Source: Bacteroidales bacterium UBA2198
GTDB lineage: Bacteria; Bacteroidota; Bacteroidia; Bacteroidales; VadinHA17
Assembly (NCBI GenBank): GCA_002328625.1
Contig: DCVC01000206.1
Location: 1 to 16,432 of the forward strand
DNA: 16,432 bases
Reading direction: 5' to 3'
The notes under the pieces were generated by a model. It was given only the letters and a program-made list of their open reading frames with translations. It was not told the DNA's origin and ran no database searches. A program made the position numbers and the translations under genes. Positions 15,098 to 16,432 of this stretch are shown here, one piece after another; positions within the stretch are counted from its first letter, which is position 1, and each line of letters begins with the position of its first letter.

Positions 15098-16432
15098 TGT
15101 CTTCTTTACCTCAACTTCCTGGTATCCTTCTATAAAATCTCCTACTTTGATATCGTTGAAGTTTGAAATGTTAAGCCCGCATTCATAGCCACTGGTTACC
15201 TCTTTCACGTCATCCTTGAAACGTTTCAGGGAACCCAGTTCACCGGTATATATTACGATCCCGTCACGGATAACGCGAACCCTGGTATTTCTTGTGATTT
15301 TTCCCTCTTTAACATAACAACCTGCCACAGTACCGACCTTTGTTACTTTGAATATTTCACGTATTTCAAGGGTGGCAACAATCTCTTCCTTAAGCTCAGG
15401 AACAAGCATTCCTTCCATTGCAGATTTGATTTCCTCGATAGCATCATAGATTATCGAATAGAGGCGGATATCAATTTCCTCCTTCTCAGCCAGTTTTCGT
15501 GCACTAAGCGAAGGGCGGACCTGGAATCCTATGATTATGGCATTTGATGCTGCGGCAAGCAGTATATCCGATTCGGAGATCTGTCCGACGGCTTTATGGA
15601 TGATGTTGAGCTGAATTTGTGGTGAGGACAGTTTTATCAGTGAGTCGCTCAGAGCCTCAACAGAGCCGTCAACATCACCTTTCACAATTATATTAAGTTC
15701 CTGGAAGTTGCCGATAGCAATTCTCCGGCCTATCTCGTCAAGGGTGATATGTTTCTGTGTACGGAGTCCCTGTTCTCTCTGCAACTGAGCCCTCTTGGTT
15801 GCGATGTCTTTTGCCTCACGGTCGCTTGCCATTACATTGAATTTGTCTCCGGCCTGGGGAGCCCCGTTCAGACCAAGAATCAGTGCAGGAGTAGCCGGGC
15901 CGACTTCATCAACCTTATAACCCCTTTCGTTGTACATCGCCTTAACATGCCCGAAACAGCTTCCTGCAAGAATAATATCACCTACCCTCAGGGTTCCGGC
16001 CTTAACAAGTACAGTAGCTGTAAATCCTCTTCCTTTGTCGAGCGACGATTCAATAACAGTACCAAGAGCAGGCTTGTCAGGATTAGCTTTAAGATCAAGT
16101 ATTTCTGCTTCAAGCAGTACTTTTTCAAGAAGCAGATCAATATTAAGCCCGTTTTTTGCCGAGATTTCCTGTGACTGGTATTTCCCGCCCCAGTCCTCAA
16201 CGAGATAGTTCATGTTTGCAAGAGCCTCTTTTATCTTTTCCGGATTGGATGTTGGTTTATCGATTTTATTAATTGCAAAGACTATTGGCACACCTGCTGC
16301 TGAAGCGTGATTGACAGCTTCCACCGTCTGAGGCATGACGCCATCATCAGCTGCAACAACAATAATAGCAATATCTGTGATTTGGGCACCGCGGGCACGC
16401 ATGGCAGTAAATGCTTCATGTCCCGGTGTATC
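15092..16432 (-). CDS. infB: Translation initiation factor IF-2, C-terminal half (5'-truncated by window edge)
   Basis: GTPase that places initiator fMet-tRNA on the 30S subunit and promotes 50S joining. The frame stays open to the right edge: the first visible residues are DTPGHEAFTAMRARG, so the Met near 16402 is internal and not the start. Of the GTPase domain, G3 (DTPGH, fragment residues 1-5), G4 (NKID, 55-58) and G5 (SAKNG, 91-95) are present. The linker domain II (GRGFTATVLVKAGTLRVGD), domain III (VKGDVDGSVEALSDSL) and the tRNA-binding C2 domain (GTVAGCYVKEGKITRNTRVRV) follow, ending in EVEVKKTL. There are 446 residues here. The long N-terminal region and G1-G2 lie outside the window. 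Its TAA stop is at 15092-15094, within the end of gcvH. No terminator separates the two genes. Confidence 0.97.
   Translation of the reverse strand, partial: DTPGHEAFTAMRARGAQITDIAIIVVAADDGVMPQTVEAVNHASAAGVPIVFAINKIDKPTSNPEKIKEALANMNYLVEDWGGKYQSQEISAKNGLNIDLLLEKVLLEAEILDLKANPDKPALGTVIESSLDKGRGFTATVLVKAGTLRVGDIILAGSCFGHVKAMYNERGYKVDEVGPATPALILGLNGAPQAGDKFNVMASDREAKDIATKRAQLQREQGLRTQKHITLDEIGRRIAIGNFQELNIIVKGDVDGSVEALSDSLIKLSSPQIQLNIIHKAVGQISESDILLAAASNAIIIGFQVRPSLSARKLAEKEEIDIRLYSIIYDAIEEIKSAMEGMLVPELKEEIVATLEIREIFKVTKVGTVAGCYVKEGKITRNTRVRVIRDGIVIYTGELGSLKRFKDDVKEVTSGYECGLNISNFNDIKVGDFIEGYQEVEVKKTL

Noticed and set aside
15749..16174. 141-codon open frame on the plus strand opposite infB
   Set aside because: It is a mirror frame of conserved infB codons; the product is Cys/Ser-rich with no domain and no promoter or ribosome site.
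1..16432. CRISPR arrays, tRNA/rRNA genes, insertion sequences or phage genes
   Set aside because: No spaced direct repeats, clover-leaf candidates, transposase motifs or terminal inverted repeats were found on reading both strands.

Overview
The window looks like core chromosome of a member of the phylum Bacteroidota. Three things point there. One is a full-length sprA/sov gene, which encodes the type IX secretion (T9SS) outer-membrane translocon, a system known from this phylum. The second is promoters of the Bacteroidota type (TTTG, about 19-21 bases, TAnnTTTG) with short leaders. The third is the absence of strong Shine-Dalgarno sequences. The mqnC gene implies the futalosine route to menaquinone. 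No family or genus can be assigned from the sequence alone. The mixture of genes would fit an environmental Bacteroidales-like organism, but that is inference.

Layout. (1) 2-2469: the end of a dxr-rseP operon (isoprenoid precursor synthesis and intramembrane protease). dxr is cut by the left edge. (2) 2470-2832: a short intergenic stretch with a GC-rich degenerate tandem repeat, then a promoter, a very small tatA gene (56 aa) and a hairpin terminator shared with the convergent gene. (3) 2830-3918, minus strand: mqnC, with its own promoter at 3941-3972. (4) 4017-14620: a tight same-strand run, lap (M17 aminopeptidase), pdxA (PLP synthesis), ruvA (Holliday junction) and the 7.4-kb sprA, with gaps of 6, -4 and 18 bases. 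It probably forms one transcription unit. (5) 14723-15097: gcvH. It overlaps tail to tail by 6 bases with infB (15092-16432, minus), which is cut by the right edge.

Most genes are housekeeping: MEP and PLP pathways (both draw on DXP), menaquinone, glycine cleavage, translation initiation and recombination. The accessory-type functions are two export components. TatA acts in the inner membrane on folded substrates and SprA in the outer membrane on T9SS cargo. They are not adjacent and nothing shows that they cooperate. There are no RNA genes, insertion sequences, CRISPR arrays or phage genes, and no gene-free stretch over 300 bases. I did not find a convincing undescribed system. The points most worth checking are the non-ATG start of sprA, a 12-base tandem repeat inside sprA that encodes Asp-Pro units, the degenerate repeat after rseP, and the isolated tatA.
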